Assembly (NCBI GenBank): GCA_913020445.1
Contig: CAJWAR010000018.1
Coordinates: 1 to 64,000 of the forward strand
Length of the DNA stretch: 64,000 nucleotides
Source of the DNA: an uncultured Rhodospirillaceae bacterium
GTDB lineage: Bacteria > Pseudomonadota > Alphaproteobacteria > Rhodospirillales > UBA2165
Reading direction: 5' to 3'
Below the pieces are notes generated by a model. That model had not been told where the DNA came from. It was given only the letters and a program-made list of their open reading frames with translations, and ran no database searches. Below, in pieces: positions 10,263 to 23,014 of the stretch. Both the position numbers and the translations under genes were made by a program. How positions within the stretch are numbered: position 1 is the stretch's first letter; each line of letters begins with the position of its first letter.

Positions 10263-10272
10263 GAAACGGAAT

Positions 10273-11028
10273 ATGAAAATTTTTGGCTTTCAAATTCCAT
10301 CCGTTTTTTCCCTGCTGATTTGGGCTGGTGTTTGGGAGGTTATCGGCCAGTTGGAATGGGTCTTTATATTCCCACCGTTGTCCGGTGTGCTCATCGAACT
10401 TTGGGATTTGGTCGGCACCAATGCCTTCCACAAAGCGTCGATCAGCACGTTGAAATCTTTCTGCTATGGTATGTTTTTTGCAATTACTGGCGGCGTTAGC
10501 CTCGGTTTCTTTATGGGCCGCGTCGATGCAGCCAATAAGTTGCTCGGCATGTGGGTCAATATTTTTGCCAGTGCACCGCTGTCGTCGCTGGTGCCGGTTC
10601 TGATACTGTTGTTTGGATTAGGTCAGACCACCATCATTGTGACGGTCGTGCTGTTTGCGATCTGGATCATCACCCTCGACACCCTGGCCGGGATCAAACA
10701 CGTTAGTCCGTCTTTGATCGAAATGGGTCAAAGCTTTGGCGCTTCGCGCTGGAATTTACTTTATAAGATTTTATTCTGGGCAGCCCTGCCCGAAATCCTG
10801 GCCGGTATCCGGATGGGCTTCATCCGCGCTGTTAAAGGCGTGATTATTGGCCAGTTGCTGGTGTCGATTATCGACTTCGGCCAAATGTTCGCAACCTTCT
10901 CGCGCAATCTGTATATGGAAGAATTTTGGGCTCTGACGCTTGTCCTGTTTGTCTTTGCCTTAGGCATATCCTCGCTGATCGGCGAGATGGAAAAACGCGT
11001 CGAATATTACGCTGGCGTGCGCGATTAG
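10273..11028 (+). CDS. Second ABC transporter permease
   Basis: TM-rich; GQSFGASRWNLLYKILFWAALPEILAGIRMGFIRAVKGVIIGQLL permease motif. Confidence 0.88.
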   Translation: MKIFGFQIPSVFSLLIWAGVWEVIGQLEWVFIFPPLSGVLIELWDLVGTNAFHKASISTLKSFCYGMFFAITGGVSLGFFMGRVDAANKLLGMWVNIFASAPLSSLVPVLILLFGLGQTTIIVTVVLFAIWIITLDTLAGIKHVSPSLIEMGQSFGASRWNLLYKILFWAALPEILAGIRMGFIRAVKGVIIGQLLVSIIDFGQMFATFSRNLYMEEFWALTLVLFVFALGISSLIGEMEKRVEYYAGVRD

Positions 11029-11097
11029 GTTATTTTGGCAATAGCAAAAATGTGAACCTGGCATTGCGTACAGAAAATTCGCCACTACACTACCGCC

Positions 11098-12018
11098 ATG
11101 GAAAATCAATCTGCATCCGACATACCGCGCGGCAATTGGGTCGATCGCTGGCTGCCCGAAGCGGCGCGCCCCTATGCCAGACTGGCGCGCTTTGACCGGC
11201 CGATCGGCACCTGGCTGTTACTGTTTCCCTGCTGGTGGTCGTTGGCGTTGGCAATAGAAGACTGGACCGATCTTAAAACTATCCTGTGGCTGTATATCCT
11301 GTTTGGCGTAGGCGCCAAGATCATGCGCGGTGCCGGCTGCTGCCTGAACGATATTGCCGACCGTGATTTTGATGCCGGGGTAGCGCGCACCAAAGACCGG
11401 CCGATTCCAAGCGGGCAAATCACCGTTAAACAGGCCTTTGCTTTCATGGGCGTTTTAAGCGCCATTGGCCTGACGATCCTACTGCAGTTCAATTGGTTTG
11501 CGGTTGGACTGGGCGCCGCTTCTTTAATTTTGGTGGCGATTTATCCGCTGACCAAACGCTTCACCTATTGGCCACAATTTGTCTTAGGTCTGACTTTTAA
11601 CTGGGGCGCGCTTTTGGGCTGGGCGGTCGTCAGGGGTGATATCCAGCTGCCGGCGGTGGTGCTCTATATCGCCGGGATTTTCTGGACCCTCGGCTATGAT
11701 ACGATCTATGGCCTGCAGGACATCGAAGACGATCCCCTGGTTGGCGTTAAGTCAACCGCTCTTGCTCTATTAAGCAATATGCGGCTTTGGCTCTACGTTT
11801 TTTATGGCGCAACGATTGTCCTGATGGGCGTCGCCGGTTGGCTGGTCACATTAAGTTGGCCGTTTTATGTTGGACTTGGCCTGACGGCGCTGCACGGCAT
11901 CTGGCAGGTCTGGGATCTCAAAATCGACGATCCCCATGACTGCCTCGCCAAATTTAAATCCAACCGGCTGTTCAGCTGGCTGTTCCTCGGCGGCATTATT
12001 GCGGGACAGATTGTATAA
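11098..12018 (+). CDS. ubiA: 4-hydroxybenzoate octaprenyltransferase
   Basis: UbiA family; RGAGCCLNDIADRDFDAGVARTKDRP and YDTIYGLQDIEDD motifs. Confidence 0.93.
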   Translation: MENQSASDIPRGNWVDRWLPEAARPYARLARFDRPIGTWLLLFPCWWSLALAIEDWTDLKTILWLYILFGVGAKIMRGAGCCLNDIADRDFDAGVARTKDRPIPSGQITVKQAFAFMGVLSAIGLTILLQFNWFAVGLGAASLILVAIYPLTKRFTYWPQFVLGLTFNWGALLGWAVVRGDIQLPAVVLYIAGIFWTLGYDTIYGLQDIEDDPLVGVKSTALALLSNMRLWLYVFYGATIVLMGVAGWLVTLSWPFYVGLGLTALHGIWQVWDLKIDDPHDCLAKFKSNRLFSWLFLGGIIAGQIV

Positions 12019-12027
12019 ATAAATCAA

Positions 12028-12099
12028 CCACAAAGTTCACAAAGAGCACGAAGAAAGGAATTAACTCAAGAAACTTTGTGTTCTTTGTGAACTTTGTGG
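12028..12099. repeat. Long inverted repeat (22-nt arms, one mismatch) between convergent ubiA and yqeY
   Basis: CCACAAAGTTCACAAAGAGCAC (12028-12049) versus GTGTTCTTTGTGAACTTTGTGG (12078-12099). Confidence 0.85.
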
Positions 12100-12108
12100 T
12101 GGAAATTT

Positions 12109-12570
12109 TCAGCCGAGCCGTTCTTTGACGATTCCGCTGGCTTTGCCGAAATCCATGCGACCGGCGAAGTCTTCCCGCAATTTTGCCATCACCGCCCCCA
12201 TTTCCTTAAGACTTTCAGCGCCCACCGCTTCGATAGCACCATTGACGGCCTCGGCCAGTTCGTCATCACCCAATTGCTCGGGCAAAAAGCGCTGGATAAC
12301 TTCAATTTCCTGGGCTTCGCGGTCAGCCAATTCCTGACGGCCGCCTTTATTATAGGCGTCGATGGAATCGCCGCGCTGTTTGATCATCGATTGCAGGAGC
12401 TGGAGAATATCATCATCGCTGATGCCTTCTTCATCGACGCCGCCCTTGGTTCGGTCGGCAATGTCGCGATCTTTAATCGCCGCGTTGATCAGCCGCAAAG
12501 TTGAAACGGTGGTTGGTTCTTTGGACTTCATGGCCTCTTTGAGCGTATCGTTTAATTGCTCGCGTAGCAT
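12109..12570 (-). CDS. GatB/YqeY domain-containing protein
   Basis: 153 aa; MLREQLNDTLKEAMKSKEPTTVSTLRLINAAIKDRDI typical of the YqeY family. Confidence 0.9.
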   Translation of the reverse strand: MLREQLNDTLKEAMKSKEPTTVSTLRLINAAIKDRDIADRTKGGVDEEGISDDDILQLLQSMIKQRGDSIDAYNKGGRQELADREAQEIEVIQRFLPEQLGDDELAEAVNGAIEAVGAESLKEMGAVMAKLREDFAGRMDFGKASGIVKERLG

Positions 12571-12842
12571 CGAATCATCCCCTCTGATTGAAGCCCTGGA
12601 CCCTAACCCAAATTAAATCACAGAGTCAAATTGATTTCCTTTTATAAGTCTTTGTTTCTAAACGATTAATTTAATTTTTTTTGACTTGACCGTGGCTTCT
12701 ACATCGCTTATGAGATGGCTCCAACCTGACGTGAGAGGCCGGACCACAAAGAGCTGCCCGGCGGTTCACCAGCAAGATTGACATTTAACGCGAATCGGTC
12801 GAATGATCGAGACGTTCCGAGACATAAGGATCCGCCGCGACT

Positions 12843-14030
12843 ATGACGGAAGCCAAACAGAGTACTGCGCCAAATTTAGGTCCTCCCAAGAAACCCGATG
12901 GTAAGGACGCAGCGTTGATTCTCAGTGATGGTTCAGTCTTTTGGGGCAAGGGCGCCGGCGCTGAAACCACGGCGACCGGTGAAGTATGCTTCAACACCTC
13001 GCTCACCGGTTATCAGGAAATTCTCACCGATCCGTCTTATGCCGGTCAGATCATTACCTTTACCTTCCCCCATATCGGCAATGTCGGCACCAATCCGGAA
13101 GATATCGAAACCGTCACGCCCGCTGTCCGCGGCTGTGTTATGGGTGCGGATATCAGCGAGCCTTCCAACTGGCGGGCTGCTAAGCATCTGGACGCCTGGC
13201 TGAAGTCGCACAATCTGGCGGCGGTTACCGGCATTGACACGAGACGCCTGACCCGGCGGATCAGGGATGTCGGCTTTGCCAATGCAACGATTGTTAATGC
13301 CAAAGAAAATAAGAGCGTTGATGTCGAAGCCGCGCAACAACAGGCGAGCGACTGGCCCGGCCTCGAAGGCATGGACCTCGCGCAAGACGTCACCTGCGCG
13401 CAAACTTACAGCTGGGACGAAAGCATCTGGTCGATCAAGGATGGTTATGGCCGGCAGTCTGAGCCTAAGCTGCATGTCGTGGCGATGGATTTTGGCGCCA
13501 AACGCAATATCCTCCGCTGTCTCGCTGCGGCGGGGTGCAAAGTCACGGTGGTGCCGGCTAGCACCAGCGCCGAAGATATACTGGCCCATCAGCCTGACGG
13601 CGTGTTTCTATCGAACGGTCCCGGTGATCCGGCAGCGACCGGTGACTATGCGGTGCCGGTGATCAAAGCCTTGATTGAGGAAGACCTGCCAATCTTTGGC
13701 ATCTGCTTGGGCCACCAGATGCTGGCGCTCGCCTTGGGGGCAAAAACCAAAAAGATGCATCACGGCCACCGCGGCGCTAACCACCCGGTCAAAGACTTGG
13801 AAACTTCTAAAGTCGAAATCACCAGCCAGAACCATGGCTTTGTCGTGGATACCGACAGCCTGCCGAAAGGTGTTGTAGAAAGTCATCGCTCGCTGTTCGA
13901 CGGCAGCCTCGAAGGTATCCGCGTCGACGGCAAGCCGGTCTTCTCGGTGCAACACCACCCGGAAGCCTCCCCCGGCCCGCAAGACAGCCACTACCTCTTC
14001 GACCGCTTTATCAAGATGATGGAGGGGTAG
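12843..14030 (+). CDS. carA: Carbamoyl-phosphate synthase small subunit
   Basis: 395 aa; GATase domain (FGICLGHQMLALALGAKT), N-terminal GEVCFNTSLTGYQEILTDPSYAGQI. Confidence 0.96.
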   Translation: MTEAKQSTAPNLGPPKKPDGKDAALILSDGSVFWGKGAGAETTATGEVCFNTSLTGYQEILTDPSYAGQIITFTFPHIGNVGTNPEDIETVTPAVRGCVMGADISEPSNWRAAKHLDAWLKSHNLAAVTGIDTRRLTRRIRDVGFANATIVNAKENKSVDVEAAQQQASDWPGLEGMDLAQDVTCAQTYSWDESIWSIKDGYGRQSEPKLHVVAMDFGAKRNILRCLAAAGCKVTVVPASTSAEDILAHQPDGVFLSNGPGDPAATGDYAVPVIKALIEEDLPIFGICLGHQMLALALGAKTKKMHHGHRGANHPVKDLETSKVEITSQNHGFVVDTDSLPKGVVESHRSLFDGSLEGIRVDGKPVFSVQHHPEASPGPQDSHYLFDRFIKMMEG

Positions 14031-17297
<3,267 letters not shown>

Positions 17298-17314
17298 TTA
17301 ATTTAATCTCGGAT

Positions 17315-17351
17315 GCCCTGCGGTTATAGATCGCGGGCCCCAAATTTTTTT
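17315..17351 (+). terminator. Putative terminator/attenuator between carB and greA
   Basis: GCCC(T)GCG...CGCGGGC stem followed by cccaaa and T7. Confidence 0.45.
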
Positions 17352-17415
17352 GCTGTTTTTTTGCTGTTATTTAGCAATTTTTTTGTGATGTTTTTTATTT
17401 TTAAGGTTTGTTGTT

Positions 17416-17889
17416 ATGGAAAAGGTTCCAATGACGGCCGGTGGATTATCGGCCTTGGAAGAAGAATTGAGACGTTTGAAATTTGTCGAGCGTCAGGAAG
17501 TGATCAAAGCGATCGAAGTTGCCCGCGAACACGGCGATCTGTCCGAGAACGCCGAGTATCACGCGGCACGTGAGAAGCAGAGTTTTATCGAGGGCCGGGT
17601 GCTGGAACTTGAATCCATCATCAGTCTGGCCGAAGTGATCGATCCGAAAACCTTGTCCGGTGATGTTGTGCGCTTTGGCGCAACGGTTGGACTGGCCGAC
17701 GAAGACACGGATGAAGAATCTAAATTTCAGATCGTCGGTACCCACGAAGCCGAGGTCGAAAAAGGCAAGCTGTCGGTCACCTCACCGACCGCCCGTGCCC
17801 TGATCGGCAAGTCTCTGGGCGATAGTGTCGAGGTGACTACGCCCGGCGGCTCAAAATCCTACGAGATCATCAAAGTTCAATATAAATAG
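17416..17889 (+). CDS. greA: Transcription elongation factor GreA
   Basis: 157 aa; [46 protein letters not shown]. Confidence 0.96.
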   Translation: MEKVPMTAGGLSALEEELRRLKFVERQEVIKAIEVAREHGDLSENAEYHAAREKQSFIEGRVLELESIISLAEVIDPKTLSGDVVRFGATVGLADEDTDEESKFQIVGTHEAEVEKGKLSVTSPTARALIGKSLGDSVEVTTPGGSKSYEIIKVQYK

Positions 17890-17890
17890 C

Positions 17891-17923
17891 GTTAATTGGT
17901 GACTGTCACCAAATTAACTTTTT
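17891..17923 (+). terminator. Intrinsic terminator downstream of greA
   Basis: GTTAATTGGTGACTGTCACCAAATTAAC hairpin followed by T5. Confidence 0.75.
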
Positions 17924-17995
17924 CAGCGCGGATCAGGAAAAACCACCTCTGGCCCCGCCATATCCTACGTGTGATCAATAGTGTAGGATGATCTT

Positions 17996-19714
17996 ATGCG
18001 CGCGTTCTCTATTATAATTTGTATTCTGGTCGGGCTGCTCACCGCCTGTGTCCAGCCGTCTCAGGTTATGGAAACCCAATCATCCGAAAAACCGCCCGCG
18101 CCTTCAAAAGAAGAACGGGAGAAGATTGAGCAGCAGATAAAAAAATACTTGCTCGGCATCGATTGGAACCAAAACTACAACCGGGTTAACCGCCATTTTA
18201 AACTTGTTGAGGTCAAACAACACCTATTTTGGTCCGAGTCCATCGGCGAAAAGATTGATTTTGTTAAATTGCGCAGCGATCTCCACCGTTTGGGGGATCA
18301 AAAGGAATTTGTAGATTTACTGAATGAAGCAATTATTTGGAAAGCAGATGTTGAGAGCTTTGATGCTGACTATATTTACAGCCAGTATCAAATACTGGCT
18401 CAAGAGGCCCGTTTGATCCCACGTGAAGTGATTTTCGCTTCCTTCCGGTGGGGCGATTATTATGAAGACGTGGCGCGTCTGGCGCATGACTTGCTGAGGC
18501 TGGCCGGAAAAAAGGGGCATGACGAGGCAAAAATGACTTACACCCGCCTCGAACGCTATCGGCTGGCCGCGCGTCAATTTGATTACAACAAAAAAAAGAA
18601 ACCGCTTCCTCTTGCTAACCGCCAAACGGCGATGAGAGAAATTTCCCAATATGCGGATCAGAATTTTCTGCCAGCCCAATTCGATCTTTTTGACCGTTTT
18701 CGGCAAGGACGATATATCAGGAAAGATCACGCCGCCGCTTATTACTGGGGAAGTCGCGCTCTAAAAAATGGCTACAAAAATAAATTAGCCGTCGATGCTC
18801 TGAAAACTCAATTGAGCCAAGCAGAATTGAAACGTGTGGCGGATTGGGAAATCAAAGGCTTGGTGCCGCAGCCATATTTCATTCGAAACCCTATAATCTT
18901 GTATCCGCCATTACCTTCCGCACAACCAAACCCGGCAATTTCGCCAGCAGAGCGAAGGAAAATTGAGCGCAATTATTCGCTTAGATTGATAAACACACAG
19001 AAGGATTATAGGGAAGGCAGAGTTGGTCTGGATGAAATTCGATCCCACCTTCGCTTCTTAGCGTTTAGATTGGAACCCAAAGATATCAAAAGGAACATTG
19101 AAGTACTTGAGCGTTTGGGTGGTCAGCAGGATTTTATTGAGTTGTTCAATGAGATTCTCAACCAAAAAAATGAATGGGAGAAATTGGATGCAGAATCACA
19201 ATACCAAATGGTTCTTAAACTACGGCACGATCTATCTACAATACCTCGAGAGTTCACCAGCCTCGTCACCGGTTGGGATTCGCGCATGCTTCATGACGAA
19301 TATATCGCCCGAAAGCTTTTAGCACTTGCAGCGGAAAAGGGTCATAAAAAAGCAAAAGTCTTGGATTATTTATCGCGAGAAAGACGATACGCAACAATGG
19401 ATATTCAAATGAAAACGAGAGGCCTTGCTCATATCGAAGATCTAAAACAAGAAGCTCTAAACCAGACAAGCGAGATCGCCGACAGAGACTATTTACCAGC
19501 ACAATTCGACCTCTTCCACCGATTATCAAATGGATGGCAGGTAAAGCAAGATTATGCTGCCGCCTATTATTGGGGCAAGCGAGCGCTCAAGAATGGTGCC
19601 AAACTCAGACCAGAACTCAACGCACTGGCCAAGAGACTAACCCTACCTAATAAAAACCAGATCATTAAATGGGAAAATACGATAACTTTGCCAAAACTAC
19701 TTCTGAAGAAATAG
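17996..19714 (+). CDS. Predicted lipoprotein with internally duplicated Sel1/TPR-like halves
   Basis: Lipobox LLTAC; FLPAQFDLFDRFRQG..AAAYYWGSRALKNG recurs as YLPAQFDLFHRLSNG..AAAYYWGKRALKNG. Confidence 0.7.
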   Translation: MRAFSIIICILVGLLTACVQPSQVMETQSSEKPPAPSKEEREKIEQQIKKYLLGIDWNQNYNRVNRHFKLVEVKQHLFWSESIGEKIDFVKLRSDLHRLGDQKEFVDLLNEAIIWKADVESFDADYIYSQYQILAQEARLIPREVIFASFRWGDYYEDVARLAHDLLRLAGKKGHDEAKMTYTRLERYRLAARQFDYNKKKKPLPLANRQTAMREISQYADQNFLPAQFDLFDRFRQGRYIRKDHAAAYYWGSRALKNGYKNKLAVDALKTQLSQAELKRVADWEIKGLVPQPYFIRNPIILYPPLPSAQPNPAISPAERRKIERNYSLRLINTQKDYREGRVGLDEIRSHLRFLAFRLEPKDIKRNIEVLERLGGQQDFIELFNEILNQKNEWEKLDAESQYQMVLKLRHDLSTIPREFTSLVTGWDSRMLHDEYIARKLLALAAEKGHKKAKVLDYLSRERRYATMDIQMKTRGLAHIEDLKQEALNQTSEIADRDYLPAQFDLFHRLSNGWQVKQDYAAAYYWGKRALKNGAKLRPELNALAKRLTLPNKNQIIKWENTITLPKLLLKK

Positions 19715-19717
19715 ACG

Positions 19718-19978
19718 TTATTCAGAACTAATTCTTTCAGCCGGAACATTTCGTCGCCCGCTACATCTATTTTGTTCTCCCTTTAGGGTTCTTATTTCAA
19801 AATTAAGATCTCTCAATTCCTGGTTCAAATTTGTTAAGACAGGATCATACATTTTAATCTTGTTATTGTTGCTTCTTCTATTTTCCTCCGCGCGCTGATT
19901 TCTATCAGTTTTCTTTTGGTCCCTTTTACTTCTTGCATCAGATAATCTCTGGTCAACAGTTCCACAGTCGTCGCTCAT
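19718..19978 (-). CDS. Small charged hypothetical protein
   Basis: 86 aa; strong SD AAAGGAGAAATTGGA before ATG; coiled-coil-like composition. Confidence 0.55.
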   Translation of the reverse strand: MSDDCGTVDQRLSDARSKRDQKKTDRNQRAEENRRSNNNKIKMYDPVLTNLNQELRDLNFEIRTLKGEQNRCSGRRNVPAERISSE

Positions 19979-20159
19979 TCCAATTTCTCCTTTGTTTAAT
20001 TTGGATGAGCTTTCTATTAATACCTAATTTATCTCACATTCAACAAAAATATATAATTAATTTCCAATTAATTATTAAATAAATACTTGAATATGATAAT
20101 TTTTAAGCTAAACACATAATTTATGGATTTCTATCGATTTCGTTAAATCGAGTGGATTC

Positions 20160-20660
20160 CTACCCGTTCGCGCCCTCATCCCCTTCATCCAACTCAACCG
20201 GGACGCCAGGAGCGAGTTTTGAGGCGCGGATGGCGAGCGCTGATTTAACATGCGCGACATTCGGGGCGGCGGTTAGTTTTTTCATGACGAAGTCCTGGTA
20301 GGTTTCCCAATCTTCGGCAACCACCTTCAACAAGAAATCGGTTTCGCCGGCGAGCATGTGGCACTCGCGTACTTCGGCCCAGGAATTGATCAGACTTTCA
20401 AAGGCAACCAGATCCGGTTCGGCCTGGCTGGTCAGACCGACCTGGGCAAAGACGGTGACATTATAGCCGAGCTCGGTCGGCTCCAAATCTGCGTGGTAGC
20501 CGCGAATTAGTCCGGCTTCTTCGAGCGCTCTGACCCGCCGCAGACACGGCGGCGCCGAGATGCCGACGCGCTTCGCCAATTCAACATTGGTGATGCGGCC
20601 ATTATCCCGCAACTCACGGAGAATTTTACGGTCGATGTTATCGAGCTTGACGCGGCTCAT
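20160..20660 (-). CDS. Lrp/AsnC-family transcriptional regulator
   Basis: LDNIDRKILRELRDNGRITNVELAKRVGISAPPCLRRVRALEEAGLI; ORF can extend upstream to 20711 or 20813 through a 12-bp tandem repeat. Confidence 0.9.
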   Translation of the reverse strand: MSRVKLDNIDRKILRELRDNGRITNVELAKRVGISAPPCLRRVRALEEAGLIRGYHADLEPTELGYNVTVFAQVGLTSQAEPDLVAFESLINSWAEVRECHMLAGETDFLLKVVAEDWETYQDFVMKKLTAAPNVAHVKSALAIRASKLAPGVPVELDEGDEGANG

Positions 20661-20665
20661 AGGTT

Positions 20666-20701
20666 CCACCTTTTGTGCCACCTTTTGTGCCACCTTTTGT
20701 G
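20666..20701. repeat. Three perfect tandem copies of CCACCTTTTGTG
   Basis: 20666-20677, 20678-20689, 20690-20701 are identical 12-mers. Confidence 0.97.
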
Positions 20702-20938
20702 ACTGATCCATTGTAGGACTCTCGGCCTCTTCGCGCAATAATATTTCAATTTTGGCAAATAATCTTTCGCTTTTAAACAATGGCGCCAAGAACGGTTCAG
20801 TTAGAAATGCCATCTCGCAAGAACCTCACTAAAACTTGTGATCACCCAGTTGGTACGCCCCCTTGCGCCAAGCTCCACGGCTTTCTATGTTAGGCTCAAA
20901 TCAACGAGCAACGACCCTCTTTGGAGATCACCCGACGC

Positions 20939-21910
20939 ATGTCCACTCAACATCACAAAGTCCTGATACTCGGCTCCGGCGCAGCCGGGCTCACGGCCGC
21001 CATTTACACCGCACGCGCCAGTTTGGAGCCAACGCTCATCCACGGCATGCAGCCGGGTGGTCAAATGACCATCACCACCGACGTTGAAAATTTTCCGGGC
21101 TTCCCCGAGGTTGTCCAGGGCCCCTGGCTGATGGAGCAGATGCAGGCCCAGGCTGAAGGCGTCGGCACGGAGATGATCTCCGACCTGATTGTTGAAGCTG
21201 ATCTGCAAACGCGGCCCTTCAAGCTGACCGGTGATTCGGGTGATGTGTATACTTGCGACGCTTTAATCGTCTGCACCGGCGCGCAAGCGAAATGGCTCGG
21301 CATGGAAAGCGAACAGAAATATCAGGGCTTTGGCGTTTCGGCCTGTGCGACCTGCGACGGTTTTTTCTATCGCGGCAAGGAAGTCGCGGTCGTCGGCGGC
21401 GGCAATACGGCGGTCGAAGAAGCCATTTATCTCACCAATCACGCCACCAAAGTAAAGCTGATCCACCGCCGCGACGAGCTGCGCGCCGAGAAACTGCTGC
21501 AACAGCGTCTGCTCAGCAACCCCAAAATCGAAATGCTGTGGGACTCGACCTTGGAAGAAGTGCTCGGCAAACAGGACGGCCCAATGCCGGAGGTCACCGG
21601 CATGAAGGTCAGAAACGTTAAAACCGATGAGATTACCGAACATAGTCTCGAGGGCGTCTTTATAGCCATTGGTCATAAACCGAATACGGATATATTTGTT
21701 GGCCAATTGGCGATGGATGAAGAAGGCTATCTGATCACTCAGCCGGACAGCACGGCAACGGAAATTCCGGGCGTCTTTGCCGCCGGTGATGTGCAGGATA
21801 ATAAATTCCGCCAAGCCGTGACGGCAGCAGGTACCGGCTGCATGGCGGCGCTTGAAGCGGAAAAATATCTCGCTGAGCTGGAAGCCACCGAACAAGCGGC
21901 GGCCGAGTAG
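20939..21910 (+). CDS. trxB: Thioredoxin-disulfide reductase
   Basis: FAD/NADPH motifs [16 protein letters not shown], redox [30 protein letters not shown]. Confidence 0.96.
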   Translation: MSTQHHKVLILGSGAAGLTAAIYTARASLEPTLIHGMQPGGQMTITTDVENFPGFPEVVQGPWLMEQMQAQAEGVGTEMISDLIVEADLQTRPFKLTGDSGDVYTCDALIVCTGAQAKWLGMESEQKYQGFGVSACATCDGFFYRGKEVAVVGGGNTAVEEAIYLTNHATKVKLIHRRDELRAEKLLQQRLLSNPKIEMLWDSTLEEVLGKQDGPMPEVTGMKVRNVKTDEITEHSLEGVFIAIGHKPNTDIFVGQLAMDEEGYLITQPDSTATEIPGVFAAGDVQDNKFRQAVTAAGTGCMAALEAEKYLAELEATEQAAAE

Positions 21911-22015
21911 ACAAACTTTCTGTATTAATCCCGATCAATATTGCGTAAAATGCATAACTCGTTGGGTTAGTCCCATCGATTCTGCATAAGTAGTGGCAAA
22001 CAAAGACAACTAAAA

Positions 22016-22912
22016 ATGGATTGGGATAAGCTTCGAATATTTCACGCCGTCGCCGAGGCGGGCAGTTTCACCCATGCGGGCGAAACTCTGAACCTCAGCC
22101 AATCGGCGATCAGCCGGCAGATCTCTGCGCTTGAGCAGAGCATCAATGTGCCGCTGTTCCACCGCCATGCGCGCGGTCTGATCCTCACCGAACAGGGCGA
22201 AGATCTATATCTCACGGCGCATGACGTGTTCCATAAGGTCGCGATGACCGAAGCCCGGCTGACCGAAAGCAAGGAGCAGCCGGAAGGGCCGTTGAAAATC
22301 ACCACCACCGTCGGCTTCGGCTCGGTTTGGCTGACGCCGCGCATTAAAGAATTTATGGATCTCTATCCGGAAATCAATGTGACAATATTGCTTGTTTATG
22401 ACGATCTCGATCTCGCCATGCGGGAAGCTGATGTCGCCATTCGCCTGACACCACCGCGCCAGCCTGATCTCATTCAGCGTCATTTGATGAGCATTCACTA
22501 CAATGTTTACGCATCGCCGGATTATTTGCAGGAACACGGCATGCCGAAAACGCCGGAAGAATTGGACAGTCATAATCTGGTGACGTTTGGTGACGAAGTC
22601 GGTGACCAGACGGATCTGCTGCCGGCGCTTAATTTTTTGCAAGGCGCCGGCGCCAAAGGCAAACGCCGCAAGCCGGTGCTCCAGGTGAACAATATCTATG
22701 GCATTTACCGCGCCGTACGCTCGGGCGTTGGTATCGGCGCTCTGCCCGACTATTTTATTGAGGGTTCGGCTAATTTGGTCCATATCCTGCCGGAACTGCA
22801 ATCACCCCAAACCGAAGTCTTTTTCGTCTACCCGGAAGAGCTCAGACAGTCCGCACGGATCGCTGTATTTAGAGATTTTTTGGTTAGAAAAATTCTAGAA
22901 AGCCGAAAATAA
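22016..22912 (+). CDS. LysR-family transcriptional regulator
   Basis: N-terminal HTH MDWDKLRIFHAVAEAGSFTHAGETLNLSQSAISRQISALE; 298 aa. Confidence 0.93.
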   Translation: MDWDKLRIFHAVAEAGSFTHAGETLNLSQSAISRQISALEQSINVPLFHRHARGLILTEQGEDLYLTAHDVFHKVAMTEARLTESKEQPEGPLKITTTVGFGSVWLTPRIKEFMDLYPEINVTILLVYDDLDLAMREADVAIRLTPPRQPDLIQRHLMSIHYNVYASPDYLQEHGMPKTPEELDSHNLVTFGDEVGDQTDLLPALNFLQGAGAKGKRRKPVLQVNNIYGIYRAVRSGVGIGALPDYFIEGSANLVHILPELQSPQTEVFFVYPEELRQSARIAVFRDFLVRKILESRK

Positions 22913-23014
22913 TCCATAATTATCAATAGTTTAAATTAACCTATGCAATATGCGCATAGGTGATTTGAATTTTCAGCGCTGGTTTTCGCGGTAAATAGTA
23001 CTTATATATCTAAT

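Noticed and set aside
12700-12842. Pyrimidine-responsive attenuator upstream of carA
   Set aside because: Some GC-rich pairing (GCCGG..CCGGC) but no convincing terminator, leader peptide or known motif.
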